A DNA stretch of 64,000 nt from Pseudomonas sp. Irchel s3f7 (GCF_900187615.1 NZ_FYDO01000006.1:124001-188000); one strand, 5' to 3'; shown: positions 30,957 through 40,656, counted from the stretch's first letter. Numbers and translations are program-made. Notes: generated by a model from the letters alone, not told the origin.

Positions 30957-31146
30957 GGTCTGGGCGAGGTCTTTGCTAAGGTCGTGGTAAAGAGTAAAGC
31001 GGCAGATTATAGCTGTCGCGCCTTCCGACTAACAGCGGTGACGGGCGGATGGTCGAAATGGAGCGCGATTTGTCGACGTTCAGCCGGGATTAAGCCGCAA
31101 ATTGTTATCATCACGACTCATTCAGCCCTGATAAACGCCGAATATC

Positions 31147-31842
31147 ATGTCCAACCTGACTGTAAGTGTGTCCGCCGCGAGCTTGCCCACGGGCCTTCCG
31201 GACGCATTTTTCGACCGCGATGCCCAGGTTCTCGCCCGGGATCTGCTGGGAAAGGTCATCCGCCACCGAATCGGCGACCTGTGGCTCAGCGCTCGTATCA
31301 TCGAGACTGAAGCGTACTACTGCGCCGAAAAAGGCAGCCATGCGTCACTCGGCTATACAGAAAAGCGTAAGGCTTTGTTTCTGGATGGCGGCCACATCTA
31401 TATGTATTACGCCCGGGGCGGCGATTCCCTGAACTTCAGCGCCCAAGGTCCGGGCAATGCGGTTTTGATCAAATCCGCCTATCCGTGGGTCGATGAGCTG
31501 AGCGGACCGGCCAGCCTGGCGCAGATGCTGTTGAACAATCCCGACGCCCAAGGCCATCCTCGCCCGTCACAAAAGCTCTGCGCCGGGCAAACCTTGTTGT
31601 GCAAATCGCTGGGTTTGAAGGTGCCGATGTGGGATGCCAAGCGTTTTGACCATGAGGTGCTGCTGGTGGAAGACGTCGGCCCTGCGCCGGCACAAATCAT
31701 CCAGACCACACGATTGGGCATCCCCCATGGGCGCGATGAACACCTGATGTACCGCTTCGTCGATGCGGCTTATGCGCCGTATTGCACGCGAAACCCGTTG
31801 CGACGGGGGCAAGTCGAAGGACGCGATTACATCCTGCTGTGA
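31147..31842 (+). CDS. mpg: DNA-3-methyladenine glycosylase (AAG/Mpg family)
   Basis: A 231-residue base-excision enzyme of the AAG family, unrelated to TagA or AlkA, that removes alkylated purines and hypoxanthine. IIETEAYY (with the catalytic glutamate), GHIYMYYARGGD and the C-terminal RYVDAAYAPYCT-type region are recognisable. It is divergent from proA. A REP element begins 11 bases after the stop. Confidence 0.9.
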   Translation: MSNLTVSVSAASLPTGLPDAFFDRDAQVLARDLLGKVIRHRIGDLWLSARIIETEAYYCAEKGSHASLGYTEKRKALFLDGGHIYMYYARGGDSLNFSAQGPGNAVLIKSAYPWVDELSGPASLAQMLLNNPDAQGHPRPSQKLCAGQTLLCKSLGLKVPMWDAKRFDHEVLLVEDVGPAPAQIIQTTRLGIPHGRDEHLMYRFVDAAYAPYCTRNPLRRGQVEGRDYILL

Positions 31843-31852
31843 ATAAAATCCC

Positions 31853-31924
31853 GTAGGAGCTGCCGCGGGCTGCGATCTTTTGATTTTTGAAAGGCAAAAG
31901 ATCGCAGCCTGCGGCAACTCGTAC
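31853..31924. repeat. REP doublet, family B, arms in reversed arrangement
   Basis: Here the outer ends are GTAGGAGCTGCC (left) and GCAACTCGTAC (right) and the two GATCTTTTG/CAAAAGATC tracts meet in the centre, the opposite of the copies at 10619 and 18293. It separates mpg from the DedA-PAP2 gene. Confidence 0.82.
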
Positions 31925-31954
31925 AGAGCAACCAATGAAAATGGAGTTGGATTT

Positions 31955-33271
31955 ATGGGCCCATGGCTCGATAGCGTGACCGGATGGTTGGCGGCCAACC
32001 CGCAATGGCTGGCAGCAGCGGTATTCCTGGTGGCCTTTGTGGAATGCCTGGCGATTGCCGGACTGATCGTTCCCGGCACGGTGTTGCTGTTCGCCGTGGC
32101 AGTACTGGCAGGCAGTGGCGCGCTGACGCTCAGCGAGACGCTTTTGCTGGGTTTCGTCGCCGGGGTGCTGGGTGACGTCATTTCTTATTTTCTGGGGCGG
32201 CACTTCCACCAGAACATCCGGCGCCTGCCGGGCTTGCGCCATCATCCGGAATGGATCGCCGGGGCCGAGTCTTATTTCCAGCGCTACGGTATCGCCAGCC
32301 TGCTGGTCGGGCGTTTTATCGGCCCCCTGCGGCCCATGCTGCCAATGGTGGCCGGGATGTGCGACATGCCTTTCCCGCGCTTCTTCGCGGTCAGCCTGTT
32401 GGCCGGCGCGGGTTGGTCGGTGGCTTATCTGATGCCGGGCTGGGCCACGGGCGCGGCAATCCGCTTGCCGTTGCCTGAAGGCTTCTGGCTCCAGGCCGGG
32501 GTTGTTGCCGGCAGCATTGCGGTGATGGTCGGTTTGAGCGCGACCAGCAGCCTGCGCCGGCATCGCCGCGCAACGCTGTTCATTGCCGGAATGAGCCTGC
32601 TGATTCTGGCAGGGCTGTTTATCGGTTATTCGCACCTGTCCGCACTCGATCAAGGCGTGATGACACTGGTGCAGGAACATCGCAAACCGATGCTGGATGA
32701 AGTGGCGGTGGTCTTCACGCTGATCGGCGAATTCCGCAACATGCTGCTGTTCAGTGTACTGCTGACTGGTTTGCTGCTTCTCATGCGCCAATGGCGGCAC
32801 GCGATTTTCGCCGGCAGCACGCTGCTCTTCACGGCACTGGCGAATACCGGAACCAAGCACTTTTTCGCCCGCGTGCGCCCGGAAGTATTGAGCGATCCGC
32901 TCACCAGCTACAGCATGCCCAGCGGCCATGCGTCAGGGTCTTTCGCGCTCTTCCTCACCCTCGCCGTCCTGGCGGGACGCGGACAACCGCCTCGCATGCG
33001 CCTGACCTGGTTACTGGTGAGCTGCCTGCCGGCGCTGCTGATTTCGCTTTCGCGGGTCTACCTCGGTGCGCATTGGCCGACGGATGTATTGGCTGGCGCA
33101 ATGCTGGCGGCCTGTGTCTGCGCCGCGAGCCTGTGGCTGATTCAGCGCGATACATCGCTCAGCGCCCTGCCCCCCAAGGTCTGGTGGCTGGTGCTGCCAG
33201 CCTTGGTGGCATTGTTCGGATTCTTCGTGCTGAGGCATTTGCCGCATACGATGTTGCGGTACGCGTACTGA
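31955..33271 (+). CDS. DedA-PAP2 fusion membrane phosphatase
   Basis: A 438-residue membrane protein joining two families. Residues 1-165 are DedA-like: FVECLAIAGLIVPG (E30) and GRFIGPLRPMLPMVAG (R120, R126), the charged re-entrant motifs implicated in lipid or undecaprenyl-phosphate flipping. Residues about 205-400 are a PAP2 phosphatase with all three motifs: K301 to RP309, PSGH at 322-325, and SR(366-367) with H373 and D377. The fusion could flip and dephosphorylate the same polyprenyl or phosphatidate lipid; that is inference. GGAG before the ATG at 31955 sets the start; the frame opens further upstream but through the REP element. Confidence 0.9.
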   Translation: MGPWLDSVTGWLAANPQWLAAAVFLVAFVECLAIAGLIVPGTVLLFAVAVLAGSGALTLSETLLLGFVAGVLGDVISYFLGRHFHQNIRRLPGLRHHPEWIAGAESYFQRYGIASLLVGRFIGPLRPMLPMVAGMCDMPFPRFFAVSLLAGAGWSVAYLMPGWATGAAIRLPLPEGFWLQAGVVAGSIAVMVGLSATSSLRRHRRATLFIAGMSLLILAGLFIGYSHLSALDQGVMTLVQEHRKPMLDEVAVVFTLIGEFRNMLLFSVLLTGLLLLMRQWRHAIFAGSTLLFTALANTGTKHFFARVRPEVLSDPLTSYSMPSGHASGSFALFLTLAVLAGRGQPPRMRLTWLLVSCLPALLISLSRVYLGAHWPTDVLAGAMLAACVCAASLWLIQRDTSLSALPPKVWWLVLPALVALFGFFVLRHLPHTMLRYAY

Positions 33272-33278
33272 CAACAGC

Positions 33279-33338
33279 AAAAGATCGCAGCCTGCGGCGG
33301 CTCCTGCATCAGGAGCTGCCGCAGGCTGCGATCTTTTT
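33279..33338. repeat. REP hairpin, family B, short-loop copy
   Basis: AAAAGATCGCAG with CCTGCGGCGGCTCCTG pairs with CAGGAGCTGCCGCAGG and CTGCGATCTTTTT, with almost no spacer. It lies between convergent genes and ends in a T-run on both strands, so it is a good bidirectional terminator. Confidence 0.85.
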
Positions 33339-33345
33339 GCTTCAG

Positions 33346-33936
33346 TCAGGCAAACAGTTCGCCCTGCAACTCATCCAGCAGCGCTTGAATCGCATCCAGT
33401 CGCTGCTGCGGATCATCGAGTTGCAACAGATCGATCTTGTCCAGTTCAGCGAACGGCAACAGGTACGCCAGTTGATTGGCCAGTGATTGCTGGCCGGTCG
33501 CATCGGTGCCCATGTTCAAGGCCTCGACCATCGGGTGCTCGGCGAGAGCCTTGAGCAAGGCCACCAAATCGGCGTCTTCGTCCTGCAACGGCTGTTCCGG
33601 CTCATCCTCCAGCCACTCGACTTCGGCGACGGTCAACTGATCCCGTTGAACCTCGGTGCGCAACACATGGAACCGTCGCCCACCCTGAACCCGAATGCCC
33701 AACAGCCCATTGTCCTGTTGCTTGAAATCGGTGATCAGCGCTTCGCACCCGACCAGGGCGTAGCCCTGCGGGGCAATGCCCACTTCTTCGCCATCGAGGA
33801 TGCACACCACACCGAAGCCGCCGCCCTGCTTCATGCAGCGGCCGATCATGTCCAGATAGCGCGCCTCGAAAATCTGCAAATCGAGGATGCAGCCAGGAAA
33901 CAGCACCGTGTTCAGCGGGAAAAGCGGCAGACTCAT
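33346..33936 (-). CDS. Lon N-terminal-domain (LON substrate-binding) protein
   Basis: A 196-residue stand-alone LON_substr_bdg protein: LPLFPLNTVLFPGCILDLQIFEARY is typical of the Lon protease N-domain, but no ATPase or protease follows. Such proteins are common in pseudomonads and their role is unknown; binding of damaged or regulatory proteins is a guess. The ATG at 33936 is preferred because AAGGA lies 7 bases before it; an ATG two codons earlier is too close to that site. The gene follows lrgB by 11 bases, so it is probably in the lrgA-lrgB transcript. Confidence 0.87.
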   Translation of the reverse strand: MSLPLFPLNTVLFPGCILDLQIFEARYLDMIGRCMKQGGGFGVVCILDGEEVGIAPQGYALVGCEALITDFKQQDNGLLGIRVQGGRRFHVLRTEVQRDQLTVAEVEWLEDEPEQPLQDEDADLVALLKALAEHPMVEALNMGTDATGQQSLANQLAYLLPFAELDKIDLLQLDDPQQRLDAIQALLDELQGELFA

Positions 33937-33947
33937 AGACATTTCCT

Positions 33948-34664
33948 TCACACCACCATCGACACCGCCAACGGCAGAAACACCGCCGTGGCCACACCCA
34001 TCAGACTCATCGCCAGCGCCGCGAAGGCGCCGCATTCTTCACTTTCCTGCATCGCCACCGCTGTGCCGACCGCATGGGCGGTCATGCCCAACGCCATGCC
34101 CCGCGCTTCGGGACTGAGCACGCCGAGCAGGGTCAACAGACTCGGACCGAAGATGGCCCCGATCACGCCGGTGATCAATACAAACACCGCCGCCAGCGCC
34201 GCGACGCCACCGATTTGCTCGGCCACCAGCATGGCAATCGGCGAGGTCACCGACTTCGGCGCCATGGTCATCAGGATCATGTGTTCAGCGCCGAACCACC
34301 AGCCCAGCAACACGCCCATCCCCGTGGCCACCACGCCACCTATCACCAGCGTAGTAAAAATCGGCCAGAACAACTGTCGAATCCGTCGCAGGTTCAGATA
34401 AAGCGGCACCGCCAGGGCCACCGTCGCCGGGCCGAGCAGGATGCTGAGAATCTCGGTGCTCTTGCGGTACTCGGCGTAGGTCAGGCCGCAGCCCACCAAC
34501 ACACCGATCACCAGCAACATGGAGACCAGCACCGGCTGCAAAAAGATCCACCGGGTTTTCTCGAATGCCGCCAGCACCAGTTGATAGGCGCCGAGAGTGA
34601 TGCCGATCCCGAACAGGGGATGATGAATGACCGCCGTCCAGGCGCCGTGCCAGTCGAAGATCAT
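33948..34664 (-). CDS. lrgB: LrgB/CidB family membrane protein
   Basis: A 238-residue polytopic protein of the LrgB family with seven or so hydrophobic helices. It pairs with the LrgA-like protein whose gene overlaps it by 4 bases (ATGA). In Staphylococcus such pairs modulate murein hydrolase export and cell death, while the plant and Bacillus homologues transport glycolate or pyruvate. Which role applies here is not decided by sequence. Confidence 0.9.
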   Translation of the reverse strand: MIFDWHGAWTAVIHHPLFGIGITLGAYQLVLAAFEKTRWIFLQPVLVSMLLVIGVLVGCGLTYAEYRKSTEILSILLGPATVALAVPLYLNLRRIRQLFWPIFTTLVIGGVVATGMGVLLGWWFGAEHMILMTMAPKSVTSPIAMLVAEQIGGVAALAAVFVLITGVIGAIFGPSLLTLLGVLSPEARGMALGMTAHAVGTAVAMQESEECGAFAALAMSLMGVATAVFLPLAVSMVV

Positions 34665-35023
34665 TGGCCATCCTCGGGATGAGCATGGCGCTTGACCATG
34701 CGCTGCATCAGCACGCCGGCAAAGGCCATCGACAACAACAACGACAGCACCAGTGCGCCGACGATGGCCCAGAAGTCGGCCGCGATATCGGCGGCGTACA
34801 CCATCACGCCCACAGCCGGCGGTACCAGCAGCAACGGCAGGTAACGCAACAGACTGCCGGCCGCGAGGTTCAGCGGCTCACCGACCTGGCCACGGCAAAT
34901 CAGATACACCAGCAACAGCAGAAGCCCCACGATCGGCCCCGGCAGCACCGGTAAAAACAAATGATTGATTGCGGTGCCCAGCAATTGAAACAGCACCAGC
35001 CATGTCAGGCCCCGTAACAACAT
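34661..35023 (-). CDS. lrgA: LrgA/CidA family holin-like membrane protein
   Basis: A 120-residue protein with four membrane helices, small loops and a charged C-terminal tail, the holin-like layout of LrgA/CidA. LPGPIVGLLLLLVYL (about residues 29-43) is the family signature. It is the first gene of an lrgA-lrgB-LON-domain run and overlaps lrgB by 4 bases, suggesting coupled translation. Confidence 0.9.
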   Translation of the reverse strand: MLLRGLTWLVLFQLLGTAINHLFLPVLPGPIVGLLLLLVYLICRGQVGEPLNLAAGSLLRYLPLLLVPPAVGVMVYAADIAADFWAIVGALVLSLLLSMAFAGVLMQRMVKRHAHPEDGQ

Positions 35024-35217
35024 TATTGATCTCCTGAAAAAACCGTCACCCGCATTGGCCCGGGCATTATAAGCACGCCTGCGCTATGGGCCGGCATTCG
35101 CCAAAAGCATGGTCAGTTGACCAGAGCGATTAGCCATGATGATCTAAAGTGGTATTTCGGGAGTTCAAATCCCCCCACCTGAAAATTATAAAACCGATGA
35201 ACCCAAGGAGAGTCTCA

Positions 35218-35673
35218 ATGCCCTATGTTCCAGTTGCAGAGCTCAAAGATTATATCGGCAAGGAACTCGGACGTTCCGAATGGCTCACCATCGATCAGGA
35301 CCGCATCAACCTGTTCGCCGAAGCCACTGGGGATTTTCAGTTCATCCACGTTGATCCGGTCAAGGCCGCGCAAACGCCATTTGGCAGCACCATCGCCCAC
35401 GGTTTCCTTTCGCTGTCGCTGATCCCGAAACTGATGGAAGACATCCTCGTCATGCCTGAAGGCCTGAAGATGGTCGTCAACTATGGACTGGACAGCGTGC
35501 GCTTCATTCAACCGGTCAAGGTCGATTCGCGGGTGCGCCTGAAGGTCGAACTGACCGAAGTCAACGAGAAGAAACCCGGCCAATGGTTGCTCAAAGCCAC
35601 CGCCACCCTGGAAATCGAAGGCTCGGACAAACCGGCCTATGTCGCCGAGCCGTTGTCGCTCTGCTTCGTGTAA
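35218..35673 (+). CDS. MaoC-like hot-dog (R)-enoyl-CoA hydratase
   Basis: A 151-residue single hot-dog-fold protein of the MaoC/PhaJ hydratase family. The hydratase-2 motif can be read as FAEATGDFQFIHVDPVKA (about residues 32-49), with the catalytic Asp and His, followed by TIAHGFLSLSL. Such enzymes hydrate trans-2-enoyl-CoA; the exact chain length cannot be told. AAGGAG 7 bases before 35218 fixes the start and rules out the open frame back to 35149. It is divergent from lrgA. Confidence 0.9.
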   Translation: MPYVPVAELKDYIGKELGRSEWLTIDQDRINLFAEATGDFQFIHVDPVKAAQTPFGSTIAHGFLSLSLIPKLMEDILVMPEGLKMVVNYGLDSVRFIQPVKVDSRVRLKVELTEVNEKKPGQWLLKATATLEIEGSDKPAYVAEPLSLCFV

Positions 35674-35787
35674 GCCTTCCCGGATGCGAAGCAGCTCACG
35701 CTGTTTCGCACCGTCTCGCTGCGCCTCACTCTATATAAGGACACATGGCTACGGCATACTCGGTCGCCTAATTGCCCGGAACCCGCT

Positions 35788-37506
35788 ATGCGCCCACTTG
35801 CACTCCTTGCCTTGACCCTGCTGCTCACCGCTTGCGGCGACGGCGAATCGCCATTGCCTCCTGACGCCCGCCTGCCGGACGGCGGACGCTATCGCGGCGA
35901 TCTGGTCAATGGAATGCTGCAAGGCCAGGGCCGTATCGACTACCCGAACGGCAGCTGGTACGCCGGCGAGTTCGACAAGGGTCAGTGGCATGGCCAGGGC
36001 GAATGGCACGGCAGTAACGGCGAGGTCTATCGCGGCCAATTCAATCAGGGATTGTTCGAAGGCCAAGGCACCCTGACCACCAGCGCCAGCAGTTACAACG
36101 GCGGCTTCAAGGCCGGCCGACGCTCGGGCGAAGGCACCCTCAAAGAAAACGGCATGAGCTACCGCGGCGAATTCAAGGCCGACCAGTATTCGGGACTGGG
36201 TCGCCTCGAGCTCGAAGACGGCAGCTCCTATCAAGGCCAGTTCGCCCACGGCAAACCCAACGGCGAAGGCCAGCGCGGCGACGCCAGCGGCAATCAGTTC
36301 ACCGGGCACTTCGTCGACGGTCAACTGGAAGGCAACGGGACATTCAACAGTGCCGATGGCGACATCTACATCGGCGGCTTCAAGAACAATCAACTGCACG
36401 GCAAAGGTCGTTACGAAAACGCGGACGGCGATGTCTGGCTGGGCCAGTTCAAGGAAGGCTCGCTCCATGGCAAAGGCGAGTTGATCGGCTCCGATGGCAG
36501 TCATTACATCGGCCACTTCAACGACTGGCGCTTCAGCGGCCAGGGTCGGTTGAACCTGGCGGACGGCAGTTTCTACACCGGACAATTCGACAACGACAGT
36601 TATCAGGGCCACGGCACATTGGTGCTGACGGACGGGACGGTACTGAGCGGCACGTGGGTCAACGGCCAGCGCGTACGCGACTCCACAGGGAAATTGCTGC
36701 CCGATACGCTGGAGCTCGGCCTGCTGGCACAGGGGCGCTTGCTCGAAGAAGCGCTGGCCAACGTGCCCGCCTCAACCCCGACGGTCGAACTCTACTCACT
36801 GACCCTCGGCGGTGATGGCAAGCAGAGCGTATTCCTGCGCGAGTCCGACTATGTGGCCAACATGCTGGCCAGTCGTTTTGGCGCTTTCGGCCAGATCCGC
36901 CTGGTCAACCACCGCGACCACCTCGGCGACCGCCCGATGGCCACCCGGGAAAACCTGCGCCGCGCCGCCCTGACCCTGGCCGAGCGCAGTGGGCCGGAAG
37001 ATTTGATCTTCATCTATCTGACCAGCCACGGCACCAGCGAACACGAACTGGTACTCGACCAGCCACGCATGGAACTGGCCGACCTGCAGGCCGACGAAAT
37101 GGCCGCCGTCCTCGCCCCGCTGAAAAACCGCGACAAGGTCATCGTGATTTCGTCCTGCTACTCCGGCGGTTTCATCCCCGCCCTCAAGGATGAGCGCACC
37201 CTGATCATGACGGCCTCCCGGGCGGACCGGGTGTCCTTCGGCTGTTCGGAGGAAGCCAATTTCACCTACTTCGGCGACGCGTTGTTCGCCCAGGCATTGA
37301 ACCAGACCGATGACCTCGAACAGGCCTTCAAACGGGCCAAGGCCATCGTTGCCGAGCGTGAATTGGCGGACGGCTTCGAAGCCTCTGAGCCACAGATCTG
37401 GGCGCCGAAAACGGTCCTCTCGCACTGGCAGCTGTTACGCAAGCAACAGGCACGAAAAGCATTACAAAGTGTCTTGATCAACGGCAAGGCTACAAACAGC
37501 AACTAA
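35788..37506 (+). CDS. MORN-repeat / C13 (legumain-like) cysteine protease lipoprotein
   Basis: A 572-residue precursor with a clear lipobox LLTAC (acylated C16). Residues about 35-290 form twelve MORN-type repeats of about 23 residues, each with a Y-x-G-x-F core (YRGDL, YAGEF, YRGQF, YNGGF and so on). Residues about 330-540 resemble peptidase family C13: the YLTSHG motif gives H414 and ISSCYSGG gives C457, the catalytic dyad of caspase-clan (CD) proteases. The combination implies a membrane-tethered envelope protease with a repeat platform; substrate unknown. Neighbours (MaoC hydratase, Rossmann protein) give no clue, though the same cluster exists in other pseudomonads. Confidence 0.88.
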   Translation: MRPLALLALTLLLTACGDGESPLPPDARLPDGGRYRGDLVNGMLQGQGRIDYPNGSWYAGEFDKGQWHGQGEWHGSNGEVYRGQFNQGLFEGQGTLTTSASSYNGGFKAGRRSGEGTLKENGMSYRGEFKADQYSGLGRLELEDGSSYQGQFAHGKPNGEGQRGDASGNQFTGHFVDGQLEGNGTFNSADGDIYIGGFKNNQLHGKGRYENADGDVWLGQFKEGSLHGKGELIGSDGSHYIGHFNDWRFSGQGRLNLADGSFYTGQFDNDSYQGHGTLVLTDGTVLSGTWVNGQRVRDSTGKLLPDTLELGLLAQGRLLEEALANVPASTPTVELYSLTLGGDGKQSVFLRESDYVANMLASRFGAFGQIRLVNHRDHLGDRPMATRENLRRAALTLAERSGPEDLIFIYLTSHGTSEHELVLDQPRMELADLQADEMAAVLAPLKNRDKVIVISSCYSGGFIPALKDERTLIMTASRADRVSFGCSEEANFTYFGDALFAQALNQTDDLEQAFKRAKAIVAERELADGFEASEPQIWAPKTVLSHWQLLRKQQARKALQSVLINGKATNSN

Positions 37507-37533
37507 GCTGAACAGTATCAAGGGAGAAACACT

Positions 37534-38175
37534 ATGTACTTGACGCCTCAGCACGTATTGCTTGCCGGTGCCACCGGGTTGACCGGTGAGCACCTGCTTG
37601 ATCGCCTGCTTAACGAACCCACGATTGCCCGGGTATTGGCGCCTTCACGCCGGCCTTTGGCCAAGCATCCCCATCTTGAAAACCCGGTCGGCGACCCGAC
37701 GGTGTTTCTGCCGCAGCTGAACGGCCGTGTCGACATCGCCTATTGCTGTCTGGGCACCACCATCAAACAGGCGGGCTCGGAAGAGGCGTTCCGTGCGGTG
37801 GACCTGGACATGGTCGTGGCCTTTGCCAAACGCGCACGGGAGATGGGTGCACGGCACCTGATCGTGATCAGTGCTCTGGGCGCCGATCGCAGATCCTCGA
37901 TTTTCTACAACAAGGTCAAAGGCGAGATGGAGCACGCACTGCGCGCGCAGGACTGGCCGCAGCTGACCATTTGCCGTCCTTCGCTGTTGCTGGGTGAACG
38001 CACCGAGCCACGCCTGGGCGAAAAACTCGCCGGACCTTTGTCGCGGCTGATTCCCGGCAAATACCACGGCATCGAAGCCTGCCAACTGGCCCGCGCAATG
38101 TGGCGCCTGGCGCTGGAAGAGCAGGATGGCGTGCGGGTGGTCGAATCGGATGAGTTGCGTAAGTTAGGCAAGTAA
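37534..38175 (+). CDS. NAD(P)-binding Rossmann-fold protein (atypical SDR)
   Basis: A 213-residue cytosolic protein with the dinucleotide-binding motif [10 protein letters not shown] at about residues 12-21 and a later [26 protein letters not shown] stretch containing the Y-x-x-x-K of atypical short-chain dehydrogenases (HTATIP2/TIP30-like). Substrate and role are unknown. It starts 27 bases after the MORN-C13 gene and is probably on its transcript. Confidence 0.85.
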   Translation: MYLTPQHVLLAGATGLTGEHLLDRLLNEPTIARVLAPSRRPLAKHPHLENPVGDPTVFLPQLNGRVDIAYCCLGTTIKQAGSEEAFRAVDLDMVVAFAKRAREMGARHLIVISALGADRRSSIFYNKVKGEMEHALRAQDWPQLTICRPSLLLGERTEPRLGEKLAGPLSRLIPGKYHGIEACQLARAMWRLALEEQDGVRVVESDELRKLGK

Positions 38176-38185
38176 ACCACGGATC

Positions 38186-38307
38186 TGTGGCGAGGGGGCT
38201 TGCCCCCGTTGGGCTGCAAAGCGGCCCTCTTCGCGTATTCCGGAGTGCTGCGTCGCGCGGGATTACGACTGCTGCGCAGCCGAACGGGGGCAAGCCCCCT
38301 CGCCACA
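38186..38307. repeat. REP doublet, family A
   Basis: TGTGGCGAGGGGGCTTGCCC at the left and a complementary arm ending CCCCCTCGCCACA at the right enclose about 75 bp containing a second inverted pair (GGGCTGCAAAGC and GCTGCGCAGCC). It lies between convergent genes. Confidence 0.85.
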
Positions 38308-38318
38308 AAGCGCTCCCC

Positions 38319-38603
38319 CTACAACCCACCCGTGGCCTGATAGCTGACACCGAGCACCGTCAACAACGACAGTGGCAACAACAGCGTATCGAGCAATGCG
38401 CTGGCCGGCAGGTCAACGCCGGGATAACCCGGTGCTTCGGCACCGAACCGGTCCATGGCGCAGCAACCACCGTTCATGGCGTACAAATCCAGGCGAGTCC
38501 CTGAGTACACCACCGGCGCGCCCGGCTTGGCCGCATCCAGCGTTCGTACCGTGGCGCATCCGGCCAGTTGTAACGCCAGCACCATCACCAACAGCTTATT
38601 CAT
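38319..38603 (-). CDS. YceK/YidQ family lipoprotein
   Basis: A 94-residue lipoprotein with lipobox LQLAGC (C16) and the family features [14 protein letters not shown] and a C-terminal hydrophobic stretch [16 protein letters not shown]. The function of the YceK/YidQ (DUF1375) family is not known; the residues after the acylated cysteine (ATVRTL) suggest outer-membrane sorting. Its start overlaps the end of ubiX by 8 bases, so translation is probably coupled. Confidence 0.88.
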   Translation of the reverse strand: MNKLLVMVLALQLAGCATVRTLDAAKPGAPVVYSGTRLDLYAMNGGCCAMDRFGAEAPGYPGVDLPASALLDTLLLPLSLLTVLGVSYQATGGL

Positions 38604-39228
38604 CGCTGGTCAGATGATGCTCACCCCAACGCGGCAGCATGTCCTGGGGAATATTCAGCAGATTGAGAATCCGTGCGACGACGAAGTCGATCAAGTCGTC
38701 GATGGTTTGCGGCTGATGATAGAAGCCCGGCGACGCCGGCAGGATCGTCACGCCCATGTTCGACAACTTGAGCATGTGCTCAAGGTGAATGCTCGAATAC
38801 GGCGCTTCACGCGGGACCAGAATCAACTGGCGGCGCTCCTTGAGCGTCACGTCGGCGGCCCGCTCGATCAGGTTGTTGCAAGCGCCAGTAGCGATGGCGG
38901 ACAAGGTGCCGGTGGAGCACGGCACCACAACCATCGCCGCCGGAGCGCCGGAGCCCGAAGCCACCGGCGACATCCAGTCCTCTTTGCCATACACACGAAT
39001 CTGCCCGGCGGCAGCGCCGGTGTACTCGGTGAGGAAGGCCTGCATCATCTGCGGTTTGGCCGGCAGCGTGACGTCGGTTTCGGTGGCCATCACCAGTTGC
39101 GCCGCCTTGGAGATCAGGAAGTGCACTTCGCGATCTTCCCGCACCAGACAGTCGAGCAGACGCAAACCATATTGAGCGCCGGATGCGCCGGTCATCGCCA
39201 GCGTGATGCGGTCCGGGCCGTTGTTCAT
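38596..39228 (-). CDS. ubiX: Flavin prenyltransferase UbiX
   Basis: UbiX prenylates FMN to make the cofactor for the decarboxylase UbiD in ubiquinone synthesis. The 210-residue flavodoxin-like protein shows [15 protein letters not shown] (about residues 9-23), [16 protein letters not shown] and [13 protein letters not shown]. The start at 39228 overlaps the mpl stop as ATGA. The frame is open to 39399 without family sequence. Confidence 0.95.
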   Translation of the reverse strand: MNNGPDRITLAMTGASGAQYGLRLLDCLVREDREVHFLISKAAQLVMATETDVTLPAKPQMMQAFLTEYTGAAAGQIRVYGKEDWMSPVASGSGAPAAMVVVPCSTGTLSAIATGACNNLIERAADVTLKERRQLILVPREAPYSSIHLEHMLKLSNMGVTILPASPGFYHQPQTIDDLIDFVVARILNLLNIPQDMLPRWGEHHLTSDE

Positions 39229-40574
39229 TTCAGCGCCTCGGCGAGCTTGCCGTGCAAGCCGCCGAAGCCGCCGTTGCTCATGATCACCACGTGGGTGCCC
39301 GGCTGAGCCTGGCTCTTCACGCGTTCGATGATGCCTTCCAGCGAATCGCTGACAATCGACGGCACGGTGCACAGCGCCGCAGTGCCCGCCAGGTCCCAAC
39401 CGAGGTTGGCCGGCGCATACCAGATCACCTGATCGGCATCGACCACGCTTTCCGGCAAGCCGTCACGGTGCGCGCCGAGCTTCATGGAGTTGGAGCGCGG
39501 CTCGATGATCGCGATCAATGGTGCGTCGCCGATACGCTTGCGCAGACCGTCAAGGGTAGTGGCGATGGCCGTCGGATGGTGAGCGAAGTCGTCGTAAATG
39601 GTGATGCCACGGACTTCCGCGACCTTTTCCATCCGGCGCTTCACGCTTTTGAAAGCGCTCAACGCGGCGATGCCCATGGACGGCACCACGCCGACGTGGC
39701 GTGCGGCAGCCAGGGTCGCCAGTGCGTTGGCCACGTTGTGCTGGCCGGTCATGTCCCACTCGACCACACCCTGGGCGACGCCTTCGAACATCACTTCGAA
39801 CTTCGAGCCATCTTCGCTGAGCAACTTGACCTGCCACTGACCGCCGACGCCGGTGGTCTGCACCGGAGTCCAGCAACCCATTTCGATGACACGCTGCAAC
39901 GCGGGTTCGGTGGTCGGATGAATCACCAGGCCTTCGCTCGGGATGGTCCGCACCAGGTGATGGAACTGCCGCTCGATCGCCGGCAGATCAGGGAAGATGT
40001 CAGCATGATCGAACTCAAGATTGTTCAGGATGGCCGTGCGCGGACGGTAGTGAACGAACTTGGAACGCTTGTCGAAGAACGCACTGTCGTACTCGTCGGC
40101 TTCGATGACGAAGAACGGCGTATCGCCCAGACGCGCCGACACCGAGAAGTTCTGCGGCACGCCGCCGATCAGGAAGCCGGGACTCATGCCCGCGTGCTCC
40201 AGCACCCAGGCGAGCATGCTGCTGGTGGTGGTCTTGCCGTGTGTACCGGCAACGGCGAGCACCCAGCGACCTTGCAGCACATGATCGGCCAGCCATTGCG
40301 GGCCGGAAACATAAGGCAGGCCTTTGTTCAGCACGTATTCCACAGCCGGGTTGCCCCGGGACATGGCGTTGCCGATCACCACCAGATCGGGCGCCGGATC
40401 GAGTTGCGCCGGGTCGTAACCCTGGGTCAGCTCGATCCCCTGAGCCTCCAGCTGAGTGCTCATCGGTGGATAGACGTTGGCGTCGGAGCCCGTCACATGA
40501 TGGCCCAGCTCTTTGGCCAGAACCGCCATCGAGCCCATGAAAGTCCCGCAGATACCCAGAATATGAATGTGCAT
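39225..40574 (-). CDS. mpl: UDP-MurNAc:L-Ala-gamma-D-Glu-meso-DAP ligase Mpl
   Basis: Mpl recycles murein tripeptide by ligating it straight to UDP-MurNAc, bypassing MurC-E. The 449-residue Mur-ligase has the N-terminal [14 protein letters not shown]ossmann motif, the ATP loop [15 protein letters not shown] and [12 protein letters not shown]. The ATG at 40574 is chosen; the frame remains open to 40730 only because it runs through the downstream-family REP element. It fits functionally with ldcA and the transglycosylases elsewhere in the window. Confidence 0.95.
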   Translation of the reverse strand: MHIHILGICGTFMGSMAVLAKELGHHVTGSDANVYPPMSTQLEAQGIELTQGYDPAQLDPAPDLVVIGNAMSRGNPAVEYVLNKGLPYVSGPQWLADHVLQGRWVLAVAGTHGKTTTSSMLAWVLEHAGMSPGFLIGGVPQNFSVSARLGDTPFFVIEADEYDSAFFDKRSKFVHYRPRTAILNNLEFDHADIFPDLPAIERQFHHLVRTIPSEGLVIHPTTEPALQRVIEMGCWTPVQTTGVGGQWQVKLLSEDGSKFEVMFEGVAQGVVEWDMTGQHNVANALATLAAARHVGVVPSMGIAALSAFKSVKRRMEKVAEVRGITIYDDFAHHPTAIATTLDGLRKRIGDAPLIAIIEPRSNSMKLGAHRDGLPESVVDADQVIWYAPANLGWDLAGTAALCTVPSIVSDSLEGIIERVKSQAQPGTHVVIMSNGGFGGLHGKLAEALK

Positions 40575-40656
40575 AGTCGACCTCGTAAAACATGGCCGCA
40601 GGTTAGCGTAGGGAGGGGAAATTCGCACTCTTGTTTCGATTGTGCTCAGTGCAAAA

